Assembly: GCA_963801985.1 (NCBI GenBank)
Contig: CAWDGV010000021.1
Coordinates: 1-64,000 of the forward strand
Length of the DNA: 64,000 bases
Source of the DNA: JABDQZ01 sp963801985
Lineage (GTDB): Bacteria > Pseudomonadota > Gammaproteobacteria > Chromatiales > Chromatiaceae
Reading direction: 5' to 3'
This document shows, piece by piece, positions 27,892-37,008 of this stretch. Numbering within the stretch: position 1 is the stretch's first letter; each line of letters starts with the position of its first letter. The translations under genes and the position numbers were made by a program. Under the pieces are notes generated by a model that saw nothing but the letters and a program-made list of their open reading frames with translations, was not told the origin of the DNA and did no database searches.

Positions 27892-28626
27892 ATGAAATTA
27901 AGCCTTCTTGAAAAAAAAATATTGGTTGTTGAGGATGAAAGGCTCATGCGTAATCTTTTGATTCAGATGCTTAAACGCATGGGATTTAAAGATGTTAATG
28001 CAGTAGACAATGCTGAAGAAGTGGTTAATACCAACAAATTCTGGAAAACAGATTTACTCGTTACGGATATTGAAATGGAAGGGATGAGTGGTCTTGATCT
28101 CATTGGATTAATAAGAAATGAGCGATCTCCGCTATCCCCAGAAGTTCCTATTATGGTTTTGACAGGGATGTCAAAATTGCAAATTTTAATGGAAGCTGCT
28201 GAGCAGAAAATTCAGGGCTTTTTAACCAAACCAGTAAGTGAGGATATTTTACGCCAGAGAATCGAAGAGATATTAGGTAAATCAAGTCAATTGGTATACA
28301 GAGACCCACAACTAATTATTGAAACTAAAGAGTTATCAGAATCGTCTCAAGAACCTCTGAAAAAGGTATCAGACAATTTTGAAGATGATAAGAATGAAAA
28401 AGAGCAGCAAGAAAATATGGAGCGGACTGAAACCATTATTATCAATAATGTTCTGATGGATCTGGATAAGCTTACCGTAGGAATGGTCTTGGGCGAGGAC
28501 ATTGTTGCTCGTGGACACACAATATTGCTTGCTGGAAAAGTCATACAGGAAGGACACGTTAAAGTGCTTAATGATTTAAGTGCTTTCATAGATAAAAAGG
28601 AGATTTTGGTGAATTTGGAAAAATAA
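27892..28626 (+). CDS. Response regulator with a small C-terminal GMVL-type domain
   Basis: 244 residues, start ATG 27892 with GGAGAGAAG upstream, 21 bases after the LOV kinase. The receiver domain (residues 8-130) has VVEDER, Asp in LLVTDIEM, Thr in VLTG and Lys in LTKP. The region 130-185 is a charged linker. The C-terminal 60 residues (LTVGMVLGEDIVARGHTILLAGKVI) resemble the N-terminal or accessory element that accompanies HD-GYP phosphodiesterases. No HD-GYP domain is present here, so the protein may be a shortened relative. Likely phosphorylated by the upstream kinase. Confidence 0.8.
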   Translation: MKLSLLEKKILVVEDERLMRNLLIQMLKRMGFKDVNAVDNAEEVVNTNKFWKTDLLVTDIEMEGMSGLDLIGLIRNERSPLSPEVPIMVLTGMSKLQILMEAAEQKIQGFLTKPVSEDILRQRIEEILGKSSQLVYRDPQLIIETKELSESSQEPLKKVSDNFEDDKNEKEQQENMERTETIIINNVLMDLDKLTVGMVLGEDIVARGHTILLAGKVIQEGHVKVLNDLSAFIDKKEILVNLEK

Positions 28627-28632
28627 AACTTT

Positions 28633-29838
28633 ATGTCTCAACAATATTTAATTAATAACAGAGATGCTCATCAATCAATTTTACTTGTTGAAGATGAGCC
28701 TTTTATATTGAATCTGTTAAAAAAGCAGTTATTAAATTATGGTGTTGTAAATATTGATTCGGCTGCCGATGGTAAGCAGGCACTCGATAAATTGGATGAC
28801 GGAAATTTCTACGATCTGATAATTAGCGATTTGAACATGCCAAACATTGATGGTATTGAGTTAATGAGGCGGTTGTCAGATCGTCATTATAATGGTGGGA
28901 TTATTCTGGTCTCCGGTGAAGATGAAAAACTGTTAGATGTTGCGATGGTTTTGGCCAATGCATTAAAAGTAAAGTTAAACGGTGTTTTAAAAAAACCAGT
29001 GCAAGTTGATCAACTGGTGAGTTTATTCGAGAAAAATGTCAATAATAACGATATCGGTATAAACAAGGCTCACATTCCAATAACTGCATTAGATATAAAA
29101 GATGCGATCGAAAATTTAGAAATTATTCCTCATTACCAACCTCGCATTTGTTTAGCTACCATGATGCCCGTCAGTGTTGAGGCATTAGCCCGCTGGGAGC
29201 ATCCTAAATATGGGCGGATACAACCTAATTTGTTTGTTCACATAGCCGAGCAAAATGCACTGGCCCAATCATTAACTCATACGATGCTTAAGCAGTCTAT
29301 TGAAAATCATATGCAATGGAAACTCGATAATGTCGAATTGAAAATAGCTGTAAATACCACTGTGCACGATATAGAAGATATCCATTTTCCAGAAATGGTC
29401 GAGTTACTGGCCAGCTCAAATGATATGTCTATATCCAACATTGTCCTGGAGTTAACAGAAAGTATGTTAATGAACCGAATAGAGAAAGCATTAGATACAT
29501 TTATTCGCTTACGATTAAAAGGAGCAACATTATCAGTAGATGATTTTGGTACAGGTTATTCGAACCTGGCTCTCCTTAAAAAAACTCCGTTTACTGAGCT
29601 TAAAATCGATCGTTCCCTGGTTCAGAATGCACACATTGATTTAGATAGTTCTGCTATCCTGGAAGCCAGTATAGTTATGGGTAAAAAATTAGGTATGCAT
29701 GTAGTAGTGGAGGGTGTCGAGTCACGTGATGAGCTGGAGATAGCAACCAAATTGGGTGCTGACGAAGCACAGGGTTATTATATTGCGAAACCTATGCCCG
29801 CTGAAAGAATCACTGAGTGGGTGAAAAACTGGCGATAA
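28633..29838 (+). CDS. REC-EAL response regulator (c-di-GMP phosphodiesterase)
   Basis: 401 residues, starting 7 bases after the previous gene. A receiver domain (LVEDEP, Asp in LIISDLNMP, Lys in LKKPV) occupies residues 15-140. A full EAL domain follows with EALARW, N in AVNTTVHD, E in LELTES, DDFGTGYSNL, K in LKIDRS and E in VVEGVE. The catalytic set is complete, so hydrolysis of c-di-GMP is expected. Similar REC-EAL proteins pair with hybrid kinases. It forms an operon with the LOV kinase and the preceding regulator. Confidence 0.9.
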   Translation: MSQQYLINNRDAHQSILLVEDEPFILNLLKKQLLNYGVVNIDSAADGKQALDKLDDGNFYDLIISDLNMPNIDGIELMRRLSDRHYNGGIILVSGEDEKLLDVAMVLANALKVKLNGVLKKPVQVDQLVSLFEKNVNNNDIGINKAHIPITALDIKDAIENLEIIPHYQPRICLATMMPVSVEALARWEHPKYGRIQPNLFVHIAEQNALAQSLTHTMLKQSIENHMQWKLDNVELKIAVNTTVHDIEDIHFPEMVELLASSNDMSISNIVLELTESMLMNRIEKALDTFIRLRLKGATLSVDDFGTGYSNLALLKKTPFTELKIDRSLVQNAHIDLDSSAILEASIVMGKKLGMHVVVEGVESRDELEIATKLGADEAQGYYIAKPMPAERITEWVKNWR

Positions 29839-29844
29839 ATTCAG

Positions 29845-30015
29845 TTGAACATCTTAAAACCGGACCTGGTAATCCTGGATATCGAAATGTCGCCTATGGA
29901 TAGTTATCTGGCCTGTGCAAAAATCCGAGAACTCGATAGTGATGTTCCATTAATTATTATCTTCGGGAACCACCTTCCAGTAAAGACGACACAGCAATTA
30001 CCTTATTTTAAGTAG
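29845..30015 (+). pseudogene. Remnant of a receiver domain
   Basis: A 56-codon frame without a good start encodes LKPDLVILDIEMSPMD...AKIRELDSDVPLIII. This is the central part of a receiver domain including the phospho-acceptor Asp, then an unrelated tail and a TAG. The N-terminal acidic pocket and C-terminal Lys are missing. It is probably a leftover of a response regulator deleted between the EAL regulator and the next kinase. Confidence 0.6.
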
Positions 30016-30064
30016 CTGAGTATTTCTGGCCAATAAAACGTATTCCAAGAGGTTTCAGATATCA

Positions 30065-32686
30065 ATGAAGTGGCAGTACAGCATTATCGTGATTATGACA
30101 TTGTTGACAGCTATTTCTGTGACGATTATCGGTGAACTCGCTTCAAAAAATATTCTGGAAGCACAGGAATCATGGATGGATTATACAGATCATGCAATAA
30201 AGATTTCGTCACATTTGAATGCTTTGCAACGTGCAATTGGTTATGGTGGATTTATCCATACTTTCAAGAACTGGATTCTAAGACGTCATCCGCAATATGT
30301 CGATCTCCTTAATTCTCAATTAGACGATATTAAAGCCGAGCTGTCTGGTTATCGGTCCATCAGTCATTTAAGCCACCAGGAGCGCAAGGCTCTTGATGAT
30401 ATAGAATCGGTTGTTAATGAGTATGCTAAGAAGTTCGCTTTTACGTTGCTTCCGGAAAATAGAAAGCTTGCAGCTGATGAACTAGATTTACTGGTTAAGA
30501 TTGATGATTCAATAGCTATCTCGTCGATTCTTTATTTATCCAATATTTCAGAACAACATATAGCAGAACATCAAATATCAACCGATCACTCCATCCAAGC
30601 AGCTATCAATTTCGTGAATTATAGATTTGTTTTCATTCTGATATTCTTTTTGACTGCTAGTTTATTGATTATTTATCTTCATCGTCTTATTCGAGCAAAT
30701 TCTGAGCTTTTATTAGCTGAAAAAAAAATTAGTACCATTATTGATATTGCTCCCCAAGCGCTAATGCTGATTAATGAAATCGGCATTATTCAGCTTGTCA
30801 ACAACTCGGCTTGTCGTTTATTTGATTGCTCAAGGCAAGACCTTGTGGGAAAGCGGGTCGAAGAACTAATTCCGGAAAGGTTCCGTGAGGGACATGTAGC
30901 TTATCGAAATGATTATGTTAAAAATAATGCTCTCCAGCATAAAGCCGAATTACGGCGTGAAGTTACTGTTTTGAATCCAGCAGGCCAAAATATTCCTGTT
31001 GAAATTTCTTTAGCAAGTATGCCAGGCGATATGGAAAGTTTGTATATTGCTTCACTCTATGATTTGCGTCTGCGCAAGAAACAAGAGAGAGAAATGGAAG
31101 AGGCAAAAATGGCAGCCGAGTCGGCTACTAGAGCAAAGTCCACGTTTCTAGCAAATATGAGTCATGAGATTAGAACACCAATGAGCGCCATCATAGGGAT
31201 GTCGTTACTTGCTTCGCAGGAAAAAAATACGACAAAGACCGAAAATTACCTACAAAAAATTCATAAATCCGCCAAAAATCTATTAGGCATTATTAATGAT
31301 ATTCTCGATTTTTCAAAAATAGAAAACCGTAAACTTCTGTTGGAAAATAAAAGTTTTACTATTAATGAAGTAATAGAAAACATTCAAAATATTTTTTCCC
31401 TAAAAGTAAAAGAAAAAAATATTGTAATGGATATTACTTGCGACTCTAGCATTAACAATCACTTGATTGGAGATGCTTTACGTCTTGAGCAGGTTTTGAT
31501 TAACCTGATTGACAATGCAGTCAAGTTTACCGATGAAGGTGGTAAGATTTCGGTCAAGGCTTCTGTCAAAAAACGCAGCGATGATTATTTAAAACTCCAT
31601 TTTTCAGTGAGTGATAATGGTATTGGTATACCTGAAGCTGACAAAGGCAATCTTTTTCAGCCATTTGTTCAAGCTGGTTCTGTCTTGTCATCTCATCACG
31701 GCTCTGGTCTGGGCTTGGCAATATCCAAGGAAATAACAGAAATAATGGGCGGTGAAATATGGTTTGAAAGTGAATTTGGCGTTGGTAGTGTGTTTCACTT
31801 TACTATCTCCTTGCTAATAAATAAGTCAGTTGTTTTTACTGATTCAGTTTTGAGTCAAGATATTGAAAAAATTGACAAAGCTGCTGCTTCAAGATTACGT
31901 GGCGCTAGCATTCTTCTCGTTGAGGATAATGAAATCTTGCAGGAAATGATTCTGGATATGCTGGTCAATCACGGGATTAGTGTAATTACTGCTTCCAATG
32001 GAGTGGAAGCATTACAGCTTATCAATAACATAAGTTTTGATCTTATTCTCATGGATTGCCAAATGCCTGTCATGGATGGATATACGGCAACAAGGAAAAT
32101 CAGAGAGCAAGAAAAATTTAAGCATATTCCAATTTTAGCGATCACTGCTAGCATCATTTCTCCCGACCGTAAAAAGATGATTGAATCTGGTATGGATGAT
32201 GTTATTGAAAAGCCTATAAATCTTTCTGACATGTTTAATATCATGGACAGTTGGCTAAACAAAGATGCCTCTGATTCATCAAATATGGAAAATGAATTCA
32301 GTAGCGAGGCTAATGAAAAAAATGTCACCAGTGTGGTTTTTCCTGAATTGCCTGGGATAGATACCGATACCGGGCTTAGATATGTTGATTATGACGAGGA
32401 TTTTTATCGTAGAATGCTGATAAAGTTTGCTAGTTTTTTAGGAGAACGAAGTAAAAAACTTCAGTTGCTAAAGAAAGGTAATAATTTTGATGAGTTGGGT
32501 AAGATTGCCCATAGCATTAAAGCAACATCTGGAACTTTTGGCGCCTTGGAAATACAAGTAGTAGCAGATGCTCTTGAGAAGTCTTGTGAAGATTCTTTTG
32601 ATAAAAAAGAAATAGCAGCTTTGCTTGAAAAACTTGACAACAATATCAGAAAAGTTCTATCTGGACTCGTTAAGTTAGATGCCTAG
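30065..32686 (+). CDS. Membrane hybrid kinase: TM-sensor-TM-PAS-HisKA-HATPase-REC-HPt
   Basis: 873 residues. A transmembrane helix at about 7-27, an extracytoplasmic helical sensor domain, and a second membrane helix at about 190-212. A PAS domain at about 220-345 (GKRVEELIPERF) leads into HisKA with His about 367 (SHEIRTPMS), then HATPase (DNGIGIP, GSGLGLAI), a receiver with Asp about 664 (MDCQMPVMDG) and a C-terminal HPt with His about 816 (AHSIKATSG). The four-helix extracytoplasmic domain resembles those sensing small ligands, but the ligand is unknown. It is the last gene of the signalling block. Confidence 0.9.
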   Translation: MKWQYSIIVIMTLLTAISVTIIGELASKNILEAQESWMDYTDHAIKISSHLNALQRAIGYGGFIHTFKNWILRRHPQYVDLLNSQLDDIKAELSGYRSISHLSHQERKALDDIESVVNEYAKKFAFTLLPENRKLAADELDLLVKIDDSIAISSILYLSNISEQHIAEHQISTDHSIQAAINFVNYRFVFILIFFLTASLLIIYLHRLIRANSELLLAEKKISTIIDIAPQALMLINEIGIIQLVNNSACRLFDCSRQDLVGKRVEELIPERFREGHVAYRNDYVKNNALQHKAELRREVTVLNPAGQNIPVEISLASMPGDMESLYIASLYDLRLRKKQEREMEEAKMAAESATRAKSTFLANMSHEIRTPMSAIIGMSLLASQEKNTTKTENYLQKIHKSAKNLLGIINDILDFSKIENRKLLLENKSFTINEVIENIQNIFSLKVKEKNIVMDITCDSSINNHLIGDALRLEQVLINLIDNAVKFTDEGGKISVKASVKKRSDDYLKLHFSVSDNGIGIPEADKGNLFQPFVQAGSVLSSHHGSGLGLAISKEITEIMGGEIWFESEFGVGSVFHFTISLLINKSVVFTDSVLSQDIEKIDKAAASRLRGASILLVEDNEILQEMILDMLVNHGISVITASNGVEALQLINNISFDLILMDCQMPVMDGYTATRKIREQEKFKHIPILAITASIISPDRKKMIESGMDDVIEKPINLSDMFNIMDSWLNKDASDSSNMENEFSSEANEKNVTSVVFPELPGIDTDTGLRYVDYDEDFYRRMLIKFASFLGERSKKLQLLKKGNNFDELGKIAHSIKATSGTFGALEIQVVADALEKSCEDSFDKKEIAALLEKLDNNIRKVLSGLVKLDA

Positions 32687-32867
32687 AGGTATCGATATAT
32701 CCTTATATTTTCGCTGCTGCTCTAGCGCTTCATTAATTTTGTGTTTGTTTGGGTTTTTATTAATGTTGCTTTATCCGGTTGAGGGAAAGTCACAAATGCT
32801 TCCTAAAACAGATTCGACCCAAGTCGAGGAGTGTAATCCCCCGAAAATTAATCTGCGAGTTCATTGA
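32679..32867 (+). CDS. Possible small secreted or membrane peptide, 62 residues
   Basis: An open frame overlapping the kinase stop by 8 bases. It has one strong hydrophobic stretch (about residues 17-36) followed by VEGKSQMLP, resembling a signal peptide, and then 25 polar residues. It could be the N-terminal remnant of a sensor or a small secreted peptide. No homologue recognised and no clear ribosome-binding site. Confidence 0.3.
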   Translation: MPRGIDISLYFRCCSSASLILCLFGFLLMLLYPVEGKSQMLPKTDSTQVEECNPPKINLRVH

Positions 32868-33006
32868 TTTTACGAACAATTAAGCGCCTTATTCGATTTG
32901 CCATATAACAGCCCAATATTAGTCCATATCAATGTTAATCTGTATCAAATAACCCTTTTTAGGTCTGTTATAAAGTTTTTTCTTGATGTGTGATTATTAT
33001 TTATTA

Positions 33007-33053
33007 TAATGGCTAACAAAACAGGCTATTATTTATTAATTTATAATTAATAG
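33007..33053. promoter_or_regulatory. Inverted half-sites upstream of hipB
   Basis: TAATGGC (33007-33013), GCTATTA (33025-33031) and TAATAG (33048-33053) give three related half-sites in alternating orientation ahead of ATG 33071. HipB-type antitoxins bind paired inverted sites in their own promoter, so these are operator candidates. Confidence 0.4.
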
Positions 33054-33070
33054 ATCTTTTTGAGGCTGTT

Positions 33071-33403
33071 ATGGAATTTTATGCTTTTTCAGACAAGTAT
33101 ATCGAGCAGGAACTGGGCAATCGCCTGAAAGCGCTTCGCCTGCAAAGAAACATCACCCAGAAAGAGCTGGCGGAGGCGACAACTTTGTCGCTCAATTCCA
33201 TCAAGTCGCTTGAGTCGGGCCGGGGCAAGCTTTCGACGATTATTGCGGTGTTAAGAGAGCTGGGAGCCCTGGATCAGCTCGATAACTTCATTCCTGAGAT
33301 ATCAATAAGTCCAATACAGATTGCCAAAATGCAGGGGCGTGTTCGTCAGCGCGCATCAGGAGAGCGCCTCAAGTCTCAGGAAAAGGATGAGCCCGAATGG
33401 TAA
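33071..33403 (+). CDS. hipB: HipB-type antitoxin (XRE helix-turn-helix)
   Basis: 110 residues with a helix-turn-helix at about 18-70 (LKALRLQRNITQKELAEATTLS...IKSLESG). The C-terminal 35 residues are basic and unstructured-looking, as in HipB proteins whose tails contact HipA. The stop overlaps the hipA start by a few bases (33397-33403), the usual coupling of this pair. It represses the operon and neutralises the kinase. Confidence 0.85.
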   Translation: MEFYAFSDKYIEQELGNRLKALRLQRNITQKELAEATTLSLNSIKSLESGRGKLSTIIAVLRELGALDQLDNFIPEISISPIQIAKMQGRVRQRASGERLKSQEKDEPEW

Positions 33404-34645
33404 AAAAAATCGATACAGCCATTGTCAGACTATGGGGCGATACCGTTGGGGCGGTGTCCTGGCTGGATGAGCGGGGCTACGGTATTTTTGAATATGACAG
33501 GGACTTCATCAAAAAGGGCCTGGATGTCTCGCCAATTACCATGGGCCTGGGTGTTGCTGGGGCGGGTGATGGTAAGTTCTTTTTCCCCGCACTCAATAAA
33601 GATACCTATTTAGGTCTGCCAGGCTTGTTAGCCGATGTCTTACCGGACAAGTTTGGTAACAGCATCATCGATGCCTGGTTGGCGAGAAATGGGCGAGACA
33701 GTAATAGCTTTAGCCCTGTCGAAAGGCTTTGTTATACCGGCAAGCGTGGCATGGGGGCTTTGGAGTTTAGCCCGCCAGTGATCGAAGACTATGACAAGTC
33801 AGTCGCGGTAGAGATCGCTGAACTGGTTAAGCTTGCCCAGGAGGTCATGAATGAACGTAAGGGGCTTAATGTTCAGTTGGCTGATGGTGACCATGAGAAT
33901 GCGGATGCCATACTGGATATCTTGCGTGTCGGGTACTTCCGCCGGTGGTGCCAGGCCAAAAGCTGTCATCGCAATGAATGATAAAGGGGATGTCCTGTCT
34001 GGCCAGGCTGATGCGCCCAAGGACTATGACTATTGGCTATTGAAGTTCGATGGTGTTACCGATTTAGAGCTGGGCGAGCCAATGGGATATGGGCGTATTG
34101 AATACGCCTATTACCTGATGGCCAAAGAAGCGGGCATCACCATGACAGAATGCAAGCTTCTGCAAGAAAATGGACGCGCTCATTTCATGACGAAGCGTTT
34201 TGACCGTGTCGGTGGAAACAAGCTGCATATGCAGTCATTGTGTGGTGTCGCGCATTATGATTTCAATATGGCCGGTGCTTATAGCTATGAGCAGGCATTT
34301 GAGGTCATGCGTAAGCTACGCCTCAGCAAGGCTGAAGCATCTCAACAATATCGTCGAATGTTATTTAATATAATTGCGCGCAATCAGGACGACCACACCA
34401 AAAATATATCTTTTCTTATGAACAAGGATGGTAAGTGGAAATTATCACCAGCTTATGATGTTACCTATTCTCATAATCCAGCCGGGAAATGGACCAACCA
34501 GCATCAGATGAGCGTCAATGGCAAACGCGATCACTTTACCAAGTCAGAATTAATGCTCACTGGAAAATCTCTTAGCCTTTCAAAGCCAGAAGCTATTATT
34601 GATGAAGTAATTGCTGCAGTTGATAAATGGATGAGATTTTGCTGA
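33397..34645 (+). CDS. hipA: HipA-type serine/threonine kinase toxin, one frameshift
   Basis: ATG 33397 to TGA 34645 is 416 codons plus one extra base. The frame changes at about 33931, where GTCGGGTAC should read GTCGGTAC, restoring ILRVGTSAGGARPKA. Recognisable HipA blocks: an N-terminal subdomain with GVAGAGDGKFF; LPGLLADVLPDKFGN; the nucleotide-binding GTSAGGARPKA; ITMTECKLL; the catalytic NQDDHTKNISFLM; and the SPAYDVTYS metal-binding segment. HipA phosphorylates aminoacyl-tRNA synthetases and induces dormancy. The single G insertion lies in a G-run, so I regard the gene as probably intact in the organism. Confidence 0.85.
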
Positions 34646-34770
34646 TATAGCCGGTGTTGCGGGTAAGGTAAGTCGAGAGATTCAGAAAAATCACCGAACA
34701 AAACTTTAGACAAATCGTATTGTTTTGACTTGTGCATTTTTGGAAAAAAGCTGGAGTTGAATAATGGCAA

Positions 34771-35388
34771 ATGAATTTGATAAATATGCATAAAGGGAAA
34801 ATTTCATCTTGGAATGATAAAAAAGGATTTGGTTTTATTACACCATTTAATGGTGAAAAACGAATTTTCATCCACATCAAGGCATTTAATAACCGTAAGC
34901 GCCGACCAGAAGAAGGTGTGGTGGTGACTTACACGCTGTCTACTGATAAACAAGGTAGACCTTGTGCCTCTGAAGCAGTAATGGCTGGTGACAGCCTTGC
35001 CAAAAAATCTAATACGAATATCAGTATGTTTCCAATTATTGGCGCTTCTGTGTTTCTTTTTTCTGTTAGCTTTTTTACTATTAGGGCACAAATTCCATTT
35101 GAGATTTTACTTTTATACTTAGTTGGCAGCATGCTTACTTTCATTATGTATGCTTTAGATAAATCATCTGCTTTGAAAGGAGCCCGTAGAACACCTGAGA
35201 ATACACTTCATTTACTTTCAATCGCAGGTGGCTGGCCTGGTGCAATTATCGCACAGCAAAAATTTAGACATAAAACTAGGAAGCAGCCGTTTCGGTTTGT
35301 TTTCTGGGTTACTGTATTGTTGAATTGTGGGGTCTTTCTTTGGTTATTAACCCCAACGGGTAAACAGTTTATAGATACGATCATTTAG
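34771..35388 (+). CDS. Cold-shock domain fused to DUF1294 membrane protein
   Basis: 205 residues from ATG 34771; ATG 34786 is also possible, because the cold-shock fold begins at KGKISSWNDKKGFGFI. Residues 5-70 are a CSD with RNP-like GFGFI and IFIH motifs. Residues about 85-200 are DUF1294 with four likely membrane helices and the AxKGARRTPENTLH and GGWPGA signatures. This fusion is widespread in proteobacteria and uncharacterised. A short out-of-frame frame (ATG 34764, MANEFDKYA) overlaps the start and uses the better ribosome-binding site, which could affect translation. Confidence 0.85.
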   Translation: MNLINMHKGKISSWNDKKGFGFITPFNGEKRIFIHIKAFNNRKRRPEEGVVVTYTLSTDKQGRPCASEAVMAGDSLAKKSNTNISMFPIIGASVFLFSVSFFTIRAQIPFEILLLYLVGSMLTFIMYALDKSSALKGARRTPENTLHLLSIAGGWPGAIIAQQKFRHKTRKQPFRFVFWVTVLLNCGVFLWLLTPTGKQFIDTII

Positions 35389-35579
35389 TCAGTAAATGCT
35401 GAACAGCAGACCTGTCTAAAAGTATCGATCACTCTGAAATATTCCCCTTTTGGGATATAAAACCGAGTGTGATTCGTCCAGAAGGTTTTTTTCAATAAGA
35501 ATAAATTTCGCCAATATTTCAAGTTTGGAATCTTCTGTTCGATATCCTAATTAGAATTATTGTTAATTGGAGTGTAGTA

Positions 35580-35765
35580 ATGGATATTTCAGGTGTTTCA
35601 CCATCAATGTTGGCTGCTTCTGGCTCGGTGCAAACAGGTGACGCTGTTTCAGTTTCTGTCCAGAAAAAGGCAATGGATATTCAAGCATCCCTGGCTCAGC
35701 AAATGATCCAATCTGTAGAAGAATCTGTGCCTGAACCTAAAACTTCACTTGATGAATATGCATAA
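35580..35765 (+). CDS. YjfB-like putative motility protein, 61 residues
   Basis: ATG 35580 with TTGGAG upstream. The sequence MDISGVSPSM...SVQKKAMDIQ has the small, helical Ala/Ser/Gln-rich pattern of the YjfB putative motility family. There are no flagellar genes nearby, so a link to motility is only by family. The C-terminus is acidic. Confidence 0.65.
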   Translation: MDISGVSPSMLAASGSVQTGDAVSVSVQKKAMDIQASLAQQMIQSVEESVPEPKTSLDEYA

Positions 35766-35949
35766 ATGATTTTTTAATAAACTTTCTAGCTTATTAGAAA
35801 ACCCACCATGGTTCTCCCAAGGGGGGATCGTTTCTCTTAAATCGAATAGCTAGTGCTAAATTGGCACACTAATCATACTTTACGAGTGGTATGCGTATTA
35901 TATGTTGTTGATTTTTCTTGGTTCGACAACGTAGGTAGCGCTCTCTGTT

Positions 35950-36120
35950 TTACTCATCTTCTGCTTTCATGCGTTTCAGATGTTCGTCTTCTTCCATTTG
36001 ACGCTGGGGGTCTCTGAAAATGTCGGTCAAAAAGCGCCACAGATACAGGAGCGCACCCAAAGCAATCGGAAGTGCGAAGAAGATAAGAACTATCCCCCAT
36101 ATGGCTTCTTCCAGTGTCAT
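35950..36120 (-). CDS. Small single-pass membrane protein, 56 residues
   Basis: ATG 36120 on the reverse strand is preceded by AAAGGGGG, a strong ribosome-binding site. One hydrophobic helix covers about residues 8-30 (IVLIFFALPIALGALLYL) and is followed by a charged, glutamate-rich cytoplasmic tail (QMEEDEHLKRM). It lies downstream of and in the same direction as the lutABC genes, about 250 bases after lutC. No family is recognised, but composition and ribosome-binding site argue that it is real. Confidence 0.6.
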   Translation of the reverse strand: MTLEEAIWGIVLIFFALPIALGALLYLWRFLTDIFRDPQRQMEEDEHLKRMKAEDE

Positions 36121-36369
36121 CAGAACCCCCTTTATTTTGCCTGACAGGCTCGCAATTTGAGCCTCTCTACTGCCTACACTCTACTACATGAACACAGCGC
36201 CGCACCAACTCCCGTTATCTGGCCTTCGCCATGGCGGATTTACCGTCCATCCCGGGTGCGGTTGCTGTGGTTATTATGTCGATATAGATATCAGCCTCGA
36301 CGTGATGCTGAGCCTCTACTTGAGAAAGCAAAGCCGGAAATTCGATCGCAGGATGGCCCGGGTATAGTT

Positions 36370-37008
36370 TTAAATGATCAATACAATGAGCTGCCTTGGA
36401 CCATGAATGCCATAGGCTAATATTTGTTCAATATCGGATGTTTTTGAAGGGCCGGAAATGAGCAGGGCATTGGTAGGTGTTTTTTGAGCCCAGTTTAATT
36501 TATCAATAGCCTCGCTGAAAGTTGCGTAGATTTTGTCAGCTTCCAGTATCGCGATATGCACAGGAGGTACCAGTGACATGAGTCTGGGTTCATGGCTACC
36601 AGGCCAGAGTATCAGGCTGCCTGTTTCTGCAATGGCGCCAAGGGTTGATGTGATGCTGACATCAATCGAGTGAAACAATTCATGTTTCCAGTCTTCGATG
36701 TTTCTATCGTATCTTGTTACCTGTAATGCCTGGTTGGCATTCTGTATAACACTTTCGCCAACTTGATTTTCACCGACCAAAATATTTATCAGTCCGCGTT
36801 CGGGTAACTCTTGATTTAGCCAGTCTAACCAGTTGCCATCATCAAGGTGATGCACTTCGGTGCGCACTACAGACATACACTCGGTCAGTCTTGCGACTTT
36901 CTCTTTCAGGCTCCAGTCATGTGCAATGGGATGCAATGGCGTTGATGCTCGTTCAGCTACATTATTTGCCTTTAAGCGATTCAAAATATTGGCTCTTGCA
37001 TTATTCAT
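36370..37008 (-). CDS. lutC: LutC/YkgG-type LUD-domain protein
   Basis: 212 residues on the reverse strand with the LUD domain (TSTLGAIAETGSLILWPG and a C-terminal NALLISGPSKTSDIEQ). LutC is part of the LutABC L-lactate oxidation complex (YkgEFG in enterics). The start overlaps the lutB stop by 8 bases, so translation is coupled. Length agrees with the family. Confidence 0.88.
   Translation of the reverse strand: MNNARANILNRLKANNVAERASTPLHPIAHDWSLKEKVARLTECMSVVRTEVHHLDDGNWLDWLNQELPERGLINILVGENQVGESVIQNANQALQVTRYDRNIEDWKHELFHSIDVSITSTLGAIAETGSLILWPGSHEPRLMSLVPPVHIAILEADKIYATFSEAIDKLNWAQKTPTNALLISGPSKTSDIEQILAYGIHGPRQLIVLII

Noticed and set aside
36157..36420. 87-codon forward frame near lutC
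   Set aside because: It overlaps the end of the well-supported lutC gene on the other strand and has no ribosome-binding site or family pattern.
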